In this document: positions 7,911-15,462 of the stretch, piece by piece
How positions within the stretch are numbered: position 1 is the stretch's first letter
How the letters are laid out: the number at the start of each line of letters is the position of its first letter
Origin: an uncultured Prevotellaceae bacterium
GTDB taxonomy: Bacteria > Bacteroidota > Bacteroidia > Bacteroidales > Bacteroidaceae
NCBI GenBank assembly: GCA_937910905.1
Contig: CALEPV010000024.1
Span: forward strand, 1-35,393
DNA: 35,393 nucleotides
Reading direction: 5' to 3'
Translations under genes and position numbers: made by a program
Notes under the pieces: model-generated
Database searches by the model: none
What the model saw: only the letters and a program-made list of their open reading frames with translations
Told to the model about the DNA's origin: nothing

Positions 7911-7934
7911 CCTAATGTCGGATTGGGGTTAAAT
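7911..7934. repeat. Degenerate copy of the wzc-leader end motif
   Basis: Positions 7912-7934 match 23624-23646 at 19 of 23 bases (mismatches at positions 7, 9, 14 and 20 of the motif). They match the complement of the leader's other arm equally well. The copy lies at the convergent junction between the beta-helix gene and the last EPS gene, and its right end overlaps that gene's stop codon. Confidence 0.5.
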
Positions 7935-9059
7935 GTCGTAGACCGCTTGTGTCAGTTTGCCTATGCGTCCCCAGTCGTAGTATGCACGCAGTTTGTTCCA
8001 CGCTTCGGTGTCCTGTTTCATCGCTGCCACCTCGGTCGGGTGGTGCAGTAGCCACAGCAGTTGGGCGCGCAGTTGGTCGGCATCCAGCTTGGGCAGAACC
8101 CATCCCATAGGCGCGATGGCGAAGGGTTCGGTCAGTCCACCCACGTCTGTGACCAGCACTGGCGTAGATGTAGCGATGGCTGTCATCAGCACTCCGCTCT
8201 GAGAGATCTTGCGATACGGCAGTAGATACACGTCTGTATGCTCCAGCAGATATATGAGCTCCTCGTCCGAGATTACTCGGTCGTCCACCATCACGTTGCT
8301 GATGCCCTCTGCCGCCGAAAGGTCCACACCGCGGTTCTTGCCTACGAGCAGCAACTTGCAGCGCGGATTGTCTCGCAGCTCAGGCGTTGTGGCCCACACC
8401 TCGGTGAGCAAGTCCACACCCTTGTAGGCATATTGGTAGCCCAGTGCAGAGAACACCATGCATCCCTCTGTCTGATAGTGCGCATCGAAGTTGGCACGTT
8501 GCTGTTCGAGAGCCTCGGCAGAGTAGTCTACCTGTAGCAGACCGTGGGCTATGACATGCACCTTGGATTCGGGTATGTCGAATGTGTCAAGCAGCTCCTG
8601 CCGCGTTATGGCTGTATGCACAATGATGGCATCTGCCATTGCGTACAGCCGTCCGTAGTAGTGCTTGTGGCGGTTGCCCGTATCGTGTGGCAGCACGTTG
8701 TGAGCTGTGAACACCAGCTTGCAGCCAGTGAGCCACTTCATCAGTTGGTAGAATGCAACATCAAATGACGGAATGCGCAGCCACTGTAGGTGTATCACTC
8801 TGGGGCGCACGCGCAGCAGCAGGAAGAACAGACGCAGATGCGACCACAGATAGCTCAGTGCCTTGCTTCTGTTGTTGCTCAGATTGTTATAGCAGAACAG
8901 GCTATGCTGGTGCACGTGCTGTGGCATAGCCTTGTAGTCGTAGTGTGACGAGCAGATGTAGTGTATCTCGCCCTCGATATTGGACAACAGGCTGTAGTCG
9001 TAGATGGCGAGGTTGCGTATAGACTGGGGGTCAATATATATGTATGGGCGAGTGTTCAT
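7929..9059 (-). CDS. Glycosyltransferase family 4-like, last gene of the EPS operon
   Basis: This 376-residue protein has the two-Rossmann GT-B layout. The N-terminal half includes LVFTAHNVLPHDTG and ADAIIVHTAITRQELLDTF (typical HN and adhesion segments). The C-terminal half includes VFSALGYQYAYKGVDLL, KLLLVGKN and SDEELIYLLEHTDVYLLPYRKISQSGV. The usual acidic E-x7-E motif before the nucleotide-binding helix is not present: the region reads SQSGVLMTAIATSTPVLVTDVGG, with Gln/Ser and Thr where the two glutamates are expected. It should act on the cytoplasmic face of the membrane, adding a sugar to the lipid-linked repeat unit. A 26-base gap separates it from the WbsX gene upstream in the operon. 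Confidence 0.85.
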   Translation of the reverse strand: MNTRPYIYIDPQSIRNLAIYDYSLLSNIEGEIHYICSSHYDYKAMPQHVHQHSLFCYNNLSNNRSKALSYLWSHLRLFFLLLRVRPRVIHLQWLRIPSFDVAFYQLMKWLTGCKLVFTAHNVLPHDTGNRHKHYYGRLYAMADAIIVHTAITRQELLDTFDIPESKVHVIAHGLLQVDYSAEALEQQRANFDAHYQTEGCMVFSALGYQYAYKGVDLLTEVWATTPELRDNPRCKLLLVGKNRGVDLSAAEGISNVMVDDRVISDEELIYLLEHTDVYLLPYRKISQSGVLMTAIATSTPVLVTDVGGLTEPFAIAPMGWVLPKLDADQLRAQLLWLLHHPTEVAAMKQDTEAWNKLRAYYDWGRIGKLTQAVYDI

Positions 9060-9085
9060 AGCTGTACGGTGTTTAGTGTGTGCCC

Positions 9086-10231
9086 CTATGTTATAGCAGC
9101 CTTCAGTGCGTCTAAGAATCCGTGCCCATACTTCACATCAGGCTCCATATAGTTGCCCTCCGCCCATTCGTTCCATGAGCGGAGATATAAGATGCGGTGC
9201 TCGGGCTGCTTGTCCTTGAGCAGAGTCAAGGCTTGTTCCACGTGCTTCTTGAAGTTCTGCGGCGTGGAGTTTACGTAGATGCCATTGGTGATGCCAGACC
9301 GTGGGCTCCTGTCCCATTGCGGCATGATGGATGGGAAGATGTTCTCCCAAGCATCCTCCGTGGCATAATAGTAGGGCATCACCTTAGAATAGTCGAAACG
9401 TTGGGCTGGCAGCCATGGCAAGTACTTCTGGAGGGTGGCTCGTATGAGGCGACGATACTTGCCTGCATAGCGCATCTCTGCCAATGGGCGACCGTCGGGT
9501 GTCAGGGCATCCAAGCCCAGTGACAGGAGACGGTTGTAGACATCGGCACTGCTCTTCAGGTTGGGCAGCACGCGCTCTATGGTTCCATCGTCGCGCCGAC
9601 GCTTGGTGCTTGTGGGCTTGCAGAATCCCACGAAGAAGATGTCACCTATTCCGCTCTCGGAGGCGAGCTTACGCCACAACTCTATGAATTGTGGCAGCTG
9701 GGGGAAGTTGTAAACGTCGTAGATGGTGAACAGAGGCTTGCCGTCCACACGCACATATCGCTTGTCGCGAAAGGCAGGCAGGCAGTATTCGAAGTGGGCT
9801 CTGTAGTCTTCCTCGCCGAGATACTCCTGACGCGCTATCATGCGCGTGCCGCCACCATTCTGCCATGTACCTGTGGTCCAGTCGTGGTTGGCCCATGCCA
9901 GGCAGAACGGAAAGTCGGGCTTGCCGCTACTGAGCACCTCCTCAAAGGGACGTTGTAGCAGCATCTTGCCGTTGCCGAACCAGTAGTGCCAGTAGCAGAA
10001 ACCCTCTACGCCGGCCTCGCGTGCCAGCTCTGCCTGCTGCTCGCGTATCTCCGGCAGGCGCAGGTCGTAGAACCCCAGGTCGGCCGGTATGCGTGGTTGA
10101 TAGTGACCGCGGAACAGCGGACGTGCTTGTGCCACATTAGTCCACTCGGTGAAGCCCTTGCCCCACGCCGCATCATTCTCAGGTATGGGGTGGAACTGTG
10201 GTAGATAGTATGCTATTACTCTTGCTTTCAT
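9086..10231 (-). CDS. WbsX-like glycosyltransferase / GH99-like protein
   Basis: This 381-residue protein matches the WbsX family (glycoside-hydrolase-99-like TIM barrel, common in O-antigen and capsule loci). It begins with the diagnostic ARVIAYYLPQFHPIPEND and WGKGFTEWTNV, followed by GFYDLRLPEIREQQAELAREAGVEGFCYWHYWF, FPFCLAWANHDW, and near the end YLRSWNEWAEGNYMEPD. Whether family members act as transferases or as endo-acting hydrolases on the glycan is unsettled. The gene lies 218 bases downstream of the DUF4886 gene, the only sizeable gap in the operon. That gap is bounded by an inverted repeat. Confidence 0.88.
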   Translation of the reverse strand: MKARVIAYYLPQFHPIPENDAAWGKGFTEWTNVAQARPLFRGHYQPRIPADLGFYDLRLPEIREQQAELAREAGVEGFCYWHYWFGNGKMLLQRPFEEVLSSGKPDFPFCLAWANHDWTTGTWQNGGGTRMIARQEYLGEEDYRAHFEYCLPAFRDKRYVRVDGKPLFTIYDVYNFPQLPQFIELWRKLASESGIGDIFFVGFCKPTSTKRRRDDGTIERVLPNLKSSADVYNRLLSLGLDALTPDGRPLAEMRYAGKYRRLIRATLQKYLPWLPAQRFDYSKVMPYYYATEDAWENIFPSIMPQWDRSPRSGITNGIYVNSTPQNFKKHVEQALTLLKDKQPEHRILYLRSWNEWAEGNYMEPDVKYGHGFLDALKAAIT

Positions 10232-10235
10232 CTAT

Positions 10236-10457
10236 ATAAGTAGGTAATCAAAATTATTTAACTATAACCTAAATGGTAGGTGACGTTATGTCTTTTATGT
10301 CTCTTTGGCGCATCTTTCCCTCCTTGTCTCAGTCACGTTCTTGAAGTGTCAAGCGTCGCAAGCGCCGAGCGGCCCGCTACGCTCCTTCGACAGGAAGTGA
10401 AATCTGCATCCAAATAGAACATACAATACATATAACAAATTTTAATCACCTACTTAT
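10236..10457. repeat. 222-bp intra-operon segment bounded by ~20-bp inverted repeats
   Basis: The left arm (10236-10255, ATAAGTAGGTAATCAAAATT) is complementary to the right arm (10438-10457) at 18 of 20 positions. The segment fills the gap between the DUF4886 and WbsX genes; its right arm covers the DUF4886 stop codon and its left arm starts 5 bases before the WbsX start. It also contains TAGGTGACG near 10279 and a GC-rich stretch at about 10345-10392. A minus-strand TAATTTTG (complement of 10249-10256) matches the -7 consensus, but no -33 is seen. There is no coding capacity. Confidence 0.55.
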
Positions 10458-11349
10458 TAAACGGCATGAGTACAGCTTTTATTGCACACTGCCTGCACAA
10501 TTGTGCGTCATATCTCCAGCTTGTTGTGCTCAGATCACCGATGTCGAAGCCATAGACGGGTGCAAAGAGAGCCTGCGCCCATGTACATGCAGCAATGTAT
10601 CGGCCAGCATAGACATCGAGGTGGGTGCCGTCGCGAGTCAGTTGTAGGTCGGTGTTCAGACTGGTGGCACGAGCCAGCTGTATGGCTGTGCCTGAGGGTA
10701 TGATAATGTCAATGCCGTCGTAGGTCATCATCTGTTTGGTGGCAGCGCATATTAGTCTCCATCTCTCTAAGCCTGTTGGCTGCGTGTCGGAGAAGACGTC
10801 TGCGTATGACCAAATCAACTGCCATGCCAGACTCAGCTGTGGGTTGGTGCTGTTGTCTACGATGAAGTTGATGAGCTGGTTCAGACTGGGGTTGTATGTC
10901 GAGTAGTTGATGGCCTGACCGGAGTATTGCTGTAGCACGATGACATCCCACGGATATGACAGCATAGAGCCCAGCGTGCCAACTGTGTCTGGAATATGGT
11001 AGCCGGCATAGTGGTTCAGAGCCACTATACTATCAGTCGTTGCCATCTCCCACCAGTGTTTCAGTGTGGCGGCATCGTGGGCAGCTACATAAACGGTATA
11101 TGTTGTGGTGTCGAGTCCTGCTGCATTGAGCACGCCTTGCAGTTGTGCCACACCGTCTTTACTATAGCTGTTGCCTATAGCCAGCACCCTCAAGCGCTTC
11201 TGTCCATCGCACAGCGGGTTGTTCTGGTGGAAATGTGAGATTATCAGAGTCTCGTCAGCATCGTGGCAGGCTGTGAGCGACACCGTCCAGAAGCACAGCA
11301 CAAACATAGCAGTCAACTGCCGTAACAGTTTGGCTGCAAATGGCATCAT
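10450..11349 (-). CDS. DUF4886 SGNH-like lipoprotein
   Basis: The 299-residue product is taken from the ATG at 11347-11349, because this gives a proper lipoprotein signal peptide ending in the lipobox LTAC. A longer frame from a GTG at 11442 would put 31 non-signal residues in front. The mature protein starts its core with LRVLAIGNSYSKDG (the Ser block of the DUF4886/SGNH family), has DVIVLQQYSGQAIN in the middle and TRDGTHLDVYAGRYIAACTWAQ near residue 265, supplying the Asp-His pair. SGNH enzymes remove acyl groups or cleave esters. Lying next to a hexapeptide acyltransferase in an EPS operon, it could trim O-acetyl groups from the exported glycan; that role is inference. Confidence 0.8.
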   Translation of the reverse strand: MMPFAAKLLRQLTAMFVLCFWTVSLTACHDADETLIISHFHQNNPLCDGQKRLRVLAIGNSYSKDGVAQLQGVLNAAGLDTTTYTVYVAAHDAATLKHWWEMATTDSIVALNHYAGYHIPDTVGTLGSMLSYPWDVIVLQQYSGQAINYSTYNPSLNQLINFIVDNSTNPQLSLAWQLIWSYADVFSDTQPTGLERWRLICAATKQMMTYDGIDIIIPSGTAIQLARATSLNTDLQLTRDGTHLDVYAGRYIAACTWAQALFAPVYGFDIGDLSTTSWRYDAQLCRQCAIKAVLMPFNK

Positions 11350-11438
11350 AATGCTGGTATGACATGTCTCGTGGTGGTCGCCAACCATGAGCTTGTAGCT
11401 GTGGTGTATCATTGCGTATTGCAAAACAGCGTTGGTAC

Positions 11439-12065
11439 TCACTCAAGGTTACGTATCACATGGGCTGGATTGCCTGCAGCCATACAGTAAGGCGGGATGT
11501 CGTGGGTCACAACAGCATTGGCTCCCACGATGGCACCTCTGCCAATGGTCACGCCGGGCATGATGCATACCATCTCACCTATCCATGCATTGTCCTCTAT
11601 CACCACAGGCCCCTTGCTGACCAGCGGGCGCAGATTGGCTGGTGTGTCCAGCTGCTGGCGTTCTGTGGCTCCATGACCATTGTCTGTGATGAACACCTTG
11701 CGGCCGATGCGTACCCCTTGTCCTATCTCTATTCGGTTGATGCAGCTGATGTGGCCTCCATCGCCAAACGATGAGTTGTCGCCTATGCTGAGACTTGGCG
11801 TGAAGGTCTGGTCGCGATAGCGGTCGAACAGCTCCCACACGATGTCGCACCCTACGTACAGGCCGTTGCCCAGCTGGATGTACTTGCCACCTTTCAGTCG
11901 CGAGAACCCGCCAAAGCGGCTGGTACGCCCGCAGGATGCAAACTCACAGCTCACCCATGCTGAGTAAAACTCTTCGCGCAGATGGCGTAGCCGCTCTGTG
12001 AAACGGCTGTCTACTATCGCGTGATATAGCGAAGCAAATGGCTGTATGATGGTGCGTAATGTCAT
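11439..12065 (-). CDS. Hexapeptide-repeat acyltransferase (left-handed beta-helix)
   Basis: This 208-residue cytoplasmic enzyme has the hexapeptide pattern in the second half: LSIGDNSSFGDGGHISCINRIEIGQGVRIGRKVFITDNGHG, then VVIEDNAWIGEMVCIMPGVTIGRGAIVGANAVVTHDIPPYCMAAGNPAHVIR. The His in the DNGHG segment is the likely catalytic base of the maltose/galactoside acetyltransferase group. It probably transfers an acetyl group from acetyl-CoA to a sugar of the repeat unit. Its ATG (12063-12065) overlaps the stop of the upstream GT2 gene in an ATGA arrangement, and its TGA overlaps the possible GTG of the next frame, showing a tightly coupled operon. Confidence 0.88.
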   Translation of the reverse strand: MTLRTIIQPFASLYHAIVDSRFTERLRHLREEFYSAWVSCEFASCGRTSRFGGFSRLKGGKYIQLGNGLYVGCDIVWELFDRYRDQTFTPSLSIGDNSSFGDGGHISCINRIEIGQGVRIGRKVFITDNGHGATERQQLDTPANLRPLVSKGPVVIEDNAWIGEMVCIMPGVTIGRGAIVGANAVVTHDIPPYCMAAGNPAHVIRNLE

Positions 12066-13114
12066 CTGTTTATATAACGATAAATACGCGATTTATTGTG
12101 CTCGGTGCGCCAGCATATCATCTTACGCTTGATGAGGAATGGCAGCAATACTATTTTTGTGGCTATCCTTTTGCCGATGATGCGAGCCAACAGCTGTCGT
12201 GCATACTCGCGCCAAGCAAAGATGTGTCCCCACAATGCTGTGTGGCGACCTATGGCAGAGGCTACTTGGAGCGCTTCAGTGTGTGTCATGCCATGCTGTA
12301 TGTACCGCATGTAGTATTTGGTGCAGCCATAGTAGAGAGCATGATCGTACTGGTGGCCGCGGGCTGCTTGAATGGTCGTGAAGCATTTGTCCACCAGATG
12401 TAGCTGTGATGCGAAATGCTCCTTGCTGTTGATCTTCTTGGATATAGTCTCTGTGCCTGCCTCTACTCTGTAACCGTAGTCGGGTGGCACCGAGGCGTAG
12501 GTATAGCTCAGCCCGGCAAGCAAACACTGCAGGTTGAAGTCGGAGTCTTGTAGGGACAGCAAGGCTGTGTCCCACTGCACGCCTCCCGACCGCAGCGCAG
12601 AGGTACGGTATATGTTGTTCCACACTATAAAGGGCAAGTTGCGCGAGGCGAATGCCCACAGGTCATCACGATGCACCTTGTAGCCAAATGTATATGCTCC
12701 TGGGGTAGCATCGAAGCCATGACTGCCATATATGCCTGACGGAAAGACCACGAAGTCTAAGTCGGGACGTGAAGCGATAGTGTCAACGCGTGTCTGCAGA
12801 CATGATGGGGTGATATAGTCATCCGAATCGAGAAACGCAATATACTCGCCCCGTGCCTCGCGCAAGCCTATGTTGCGACACGTCTGTGCTCCCTTGGGCT
12901 GTTCTTGTCGCTGGATTACGTGTACACGATCATCTGCTGCTTTGTAGCGTCTGAGCAGTTCCAGCGTATCTGCTTCCGACCCGTCGTCTACAGCCAGCAA
13001 TTCCCAGCTGTCGAAACTGTTGGCCAGAATGCTGTCCAGCATAATCGCGACGTCGGCTGTGTGGTTGAACACAGGCATGACGATGGATAGAGTGGGATTG
13101 ATAGTGCGTATCAT
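12062..13114 (-). CDS. Glycosyltransferase family 2
   Basis: The start is placed at the ATG 13112-13114 (350 residues), giving an ATGA overlap with the preceding GT4 gene. A frame 13 codons longer would begin inside that gene. The GT-A domain is clear: LSIVMPVFNHTADVAIMLDSILANSF, LLAVDDGSEADT, CRNIGLREARGEYIAFLDSDDYI (the DxD-type metal site near residue 100), and a later ALLSLQDSDFNLQCLL segment. The C-terminus is basic (PFLIKRKMICWRTEHNKSRIYRY), consistent with contact with the inner membrane. It probably adds one sugar to the lipid-linked EPS unit using a nucleotide-sugar donor. Confidence 0.9.
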   Translation of the reverse strand: MIRTINPTLSIVMPVFNHTADVAIMLDSILANSFDSWELLAVDDGSEADTLELLRRYKAADDRVHVIQRQEQPKGAQTCRNIGLREARGEYIAFLDSDDYITPSCLQTRVDTIASRPDLDFVVFPSGIYGSHGFDATPGAYTFGYKVHRDDLWAFASRNLPFIVWNNIYRTSALRSGGVQWDTALLSLQDSDFNLQCLLAGLSYTYASVPPDYGYRVEAGTETISKKINSKEHFASQLHLVDKCFTTIQAARGHQYDHALYYGCTKYYMRYIQHGMTHTEALQVASAIGRHTALWGHIFAWREYARQLLARIIGKRIATKIVLLPFLIKRKMICWRTEHNKSRIYRYINR

Positions 13115-14223
13115 TTGACTGATGACAATACATTCGTCCACTTCTGCTTCCACTTGACTATATCGAAAGCATACTTAGCGGTGTCATAGGCATTCTGCTG
13201 TAATCTCTCTCTCTTGTCGGGCTGGTCTATCAATGTCCGCAGCGCCTCATACAGCTCGTCTTCAGCGGGGCTTATCATGATGCCGTTGAACCCATCTAAA
13301 ACGATGTTGGTCATGCCGCCGACATTCGTACATATAGTGGCACATCCAGACGCCATGGCCTCCAGCAATGACAGAGATGTACCTTCGGAGCCTGTCGTAG
13401 GAACAACCGCAATGTCCATATCTCGGTGTAGTCTCAGGCTGTCTTGGCTATCGTATGTGATGAATTGTATGTTGTCGTATCTGTCTAAAATCTTGTGCAT
13501 GTAGTCAGCATCTGGTCCGCTACCGGCAATCGTGATATGCACATCAGGATAATCTGCGATGATGCGCTGGGCTGCCTTGGCAAACAATCGGGTGCCGCGG
13601 TGTATGAAAAACCGGCGTGCAAATATGATATGTAGCGAGCTGTTGCTCTTGGTGGGGCGAGTAGGTGGAACAGTACTGAAGTTGGGGATGCTCTTCAGCT
13701 CTGCCTTAGGGTAGGGTAGCACTGCTCTGTACCAGTTGATGAAATTGTTGTCAACACATACCAGCGTGTTCACTTTGGCTACGCGCTGGCATATAGTCCA
13801 AGCACGCCTACATTTGCTGACATAGTACCTGATGTATTGCAGTGGACTGCAAGACAGATGCTTGGCCACGTCCCACGATATGCCATGCTGAATGGCGATA
13901 GTACGGCAAGGCAAGGCTCGGGCTATGCAGCTCTCGCAACCATACAGCACCAGGTCGTGGCTCATGTCAATATGTGGAATGGCTGCATCGATGATGGCCC
14001 GTGCTACAGTCTTGTTGTAGTTCTGCTGGTGCGCAATACCATAGATCTCTGTGCCGTCAATCTCCTTGTGGAATGGTAGGGATGAACGTTGATATATGGT
14101 TGTAGTGTGTCCGCATTCTCTCAGTACAGGCAGCAGATTGGTGATGTATGTCTGTATGCCTCCTATAGAGAAGCCCTCTCCGTCGGGGTTAAGGTAGTTG
14201 AAGTATATCAGATGAACATGCAT
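13111..14223 (-). CDS. Glycosyltransferase family 4 (GT-B)
   Basis: This 370-residue protein has the N-terminal GT4 acceptor motif EGFSIGGIQTYITNLLPVL and, in the C-terminal domain, IIFARRFFIHRGTRLFAKAAQRI, HITIAGSGPDADYM and DIAVVPTTGSEGTSLSLLEAMASGCATICTNVGG. The E-x7-E motif (EGTSLSLLE) is intact, unlike in the GT4-like protein at the end of the operon. It should be a retaining transferase at the cytoplasmic membrane. The stop codon overlaps the GT2 start (ATGA). A 33-base gap separates it from the epimerase gene upstream in the operon. Confidence 0.92.
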   Translation of the reverse strand: MHVHLIYFNYLNPDGEGFSIGGIQTYITNLLPVLRECGHTTTIYQRSSLPFHKEIDGTEIYGIAHQQNYNKTVARAIIDAAIPHIDMSHDLVLYGCESCIARALPCRTIAIQHGISWDVAKHLSCSPLQYIRYYVSKCRRAWTICQRVAKVNTLVCVDNNFINWYRAVLPYPKAELKSIPNFSTVPPTRPTKSNSSLHIIFARRFFIHRGTRLFAKAAQRIIADYPDVHITIAGSGPDADYMHKILDRYDNIQFITYDSQDSLRLHRDMDIAVVPTTGSEGTSLSLLEAMASGCATICTNVGGMTNIVLDGFNGIMISPAEDELYEALRTLIDQPDKRERLQQNAYDTAKYAFDIVKWKQKWTNVLSSVK

Positions 14224-14256
14224 GGTTCCTGTTATTCTCTGGTGTCGTGTTCGATA

Positions 14257-15462
14257 CTACAGCGTATTATTTTTGTGTGTAGCAGATAAGTAAGCCACAA
14301 TCCGGCGACAAGCTGTTCCGTCACCATAAGGGTTGGTTGCTTGGCTCATTTTGGAGTATGCTGCCGGGTCATCTAACAGAGCACTTACTTCGTGGCATAT
14401 TTTTGTGTAATCAGTGCCCACCAGTTTTACTGTGCCAGCTTCGATGGCCTCTGGCCGTTCTGTGGTGTCACGCATGACAAGCACCGGTTTGCCTAATCCT
14501 GGTGCTTCTTCTTGTATGCCACCGCTGTCGGTCAGCACTATATGTGCTTTCTCCATTAGACGTACGAAACACAGATATTCAAGCGGCTCGATGAAAAACA
14601 TATTGTGATATGTCTCGTTCAAATGCTTCCCAACTACAGTGAGGCGGCTGTCGCCCTCAAAGACCTCTGCTATGGGGCGGCGCACATTGGGGTTGAGGTG
14701 CATTGGGTATACGAAGTCGACATCAGGATACTTGATGCATAGGTCTTTGATGGCTCGGCATATCTGTATGAAACCATCACCAAAGTTCTCACGGCGATGT
14801 CCTGTGATCAGTACTAACCTGCGCTCTTGTCGCAGCCGGTCAATGTCATAACCTGATTGTCTCAGCTGTGCATCTACGTTTTGCTCCAAGCTCTTGTTGT
14901 GCCGTATTTTCTCTACGACCCAGTGCAGAGCATCTATGACAGTGTTGCCCGTAACGATGATGCTCTCAGGGCACACCCCCTCGGATATCAGATTATGATG
15001 GCTGAGCTCAGTGGGTGCAAAGTTGTATTTGGCAATACGGCTTGTGATTTGGCGGTTGATTTCTTCGGGCCATGGACTATATATATTGTGTGTGCGCAAT
15101 CCGGCTTCTACGTGTCCGACAGGTATCTGCTGGTAGAAGGCGGCCAGTGCTGCAGCCGTGGATGTCGTGGTGTCACCATGTACGAGCACTATATCAGGTC
15201 GAGCTTGAGAGAGCACCTGACGCATACCCAGCAGCACTCTGCTGGTCACATCATACAAGTCCTGACCTTCTCGCATGATGTTGAGGTCGTAGTCGGGGTG
15301 TATGTCGAACAACGTGAGCACTTGGTCCAACATCTGACGATGTTGGCCAGTCACACATACGGTGGTGGTGAAGTCAGCTCGGTGTTTCAGGAATTCATGT
15401 ACCAATGGTGCCATCTTGATGGCTTCAGGCCGTGTTCCAAATACCAGTAATACGTGTTTCAT
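14257..15462 (-). CDS. wecB: UDP-N-acetylglucosamine 2-epimerase (non-hydrolysing)
   Basis: This 401-residue cytoplasmic enzyme interconverts UDP-GlcNAc and UDP-ManNAc. Family signatures are FGTRPEAIKMAPLV at the start, VHGDTTTSTAAALAAFY, GHVEAGLRTHNIYSPWPEEINRQ, LITGHRRENFGDGF and LTDSGGIQEEAPGLGKPVLVMRDTTERPEAIEAGTVKLVG. All are intact and the length is normal (about 370-400). It starts in an ATGA overlap with the flippase gene. No UDP-ManNAc dehydrogenase (WecC) is in the window, so ManNAc may be used directly or oxidised by an enzyme encoded elsewhere. The symbol mnaA is also used for this function. Confidence 0.95.
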   Translation of the reverse strand: MKHVLLVFGTRPEAIKMAPLVHEFLKHRADFTTTVCVTGQHRQMLDQVLTLFDIHPDYDLNIMREGQDLYDVTSRVLLGMRQVLSQARPDIVLVHGDTTTSTAAALAAFYQQIPVGHVEAGLRTHNIYSPWPEEINRQITSRIAKYNFAPTELSHHNLISEGVCPESIIVTGNTVIDALHWVVEKIRHNKSLEQNVDAQLRQSGYDIDRLRQERRLVLITGHRRENFGDGFIQICRAIKDLCIKYPDVDFVYPMHLNPNVRRPIAEVFEGDSRLTVVGKHLNETYHNMFFIEPLEYLCFVRLMEKAHIVLTDSGGIQEEAPGLGKPVLVMRDTTERPEAIEAGTVKLVGTDYTKICHEVSALLDDPAAYSKMSQATNPYGDGTACRRIVAYLSATHKNNTL

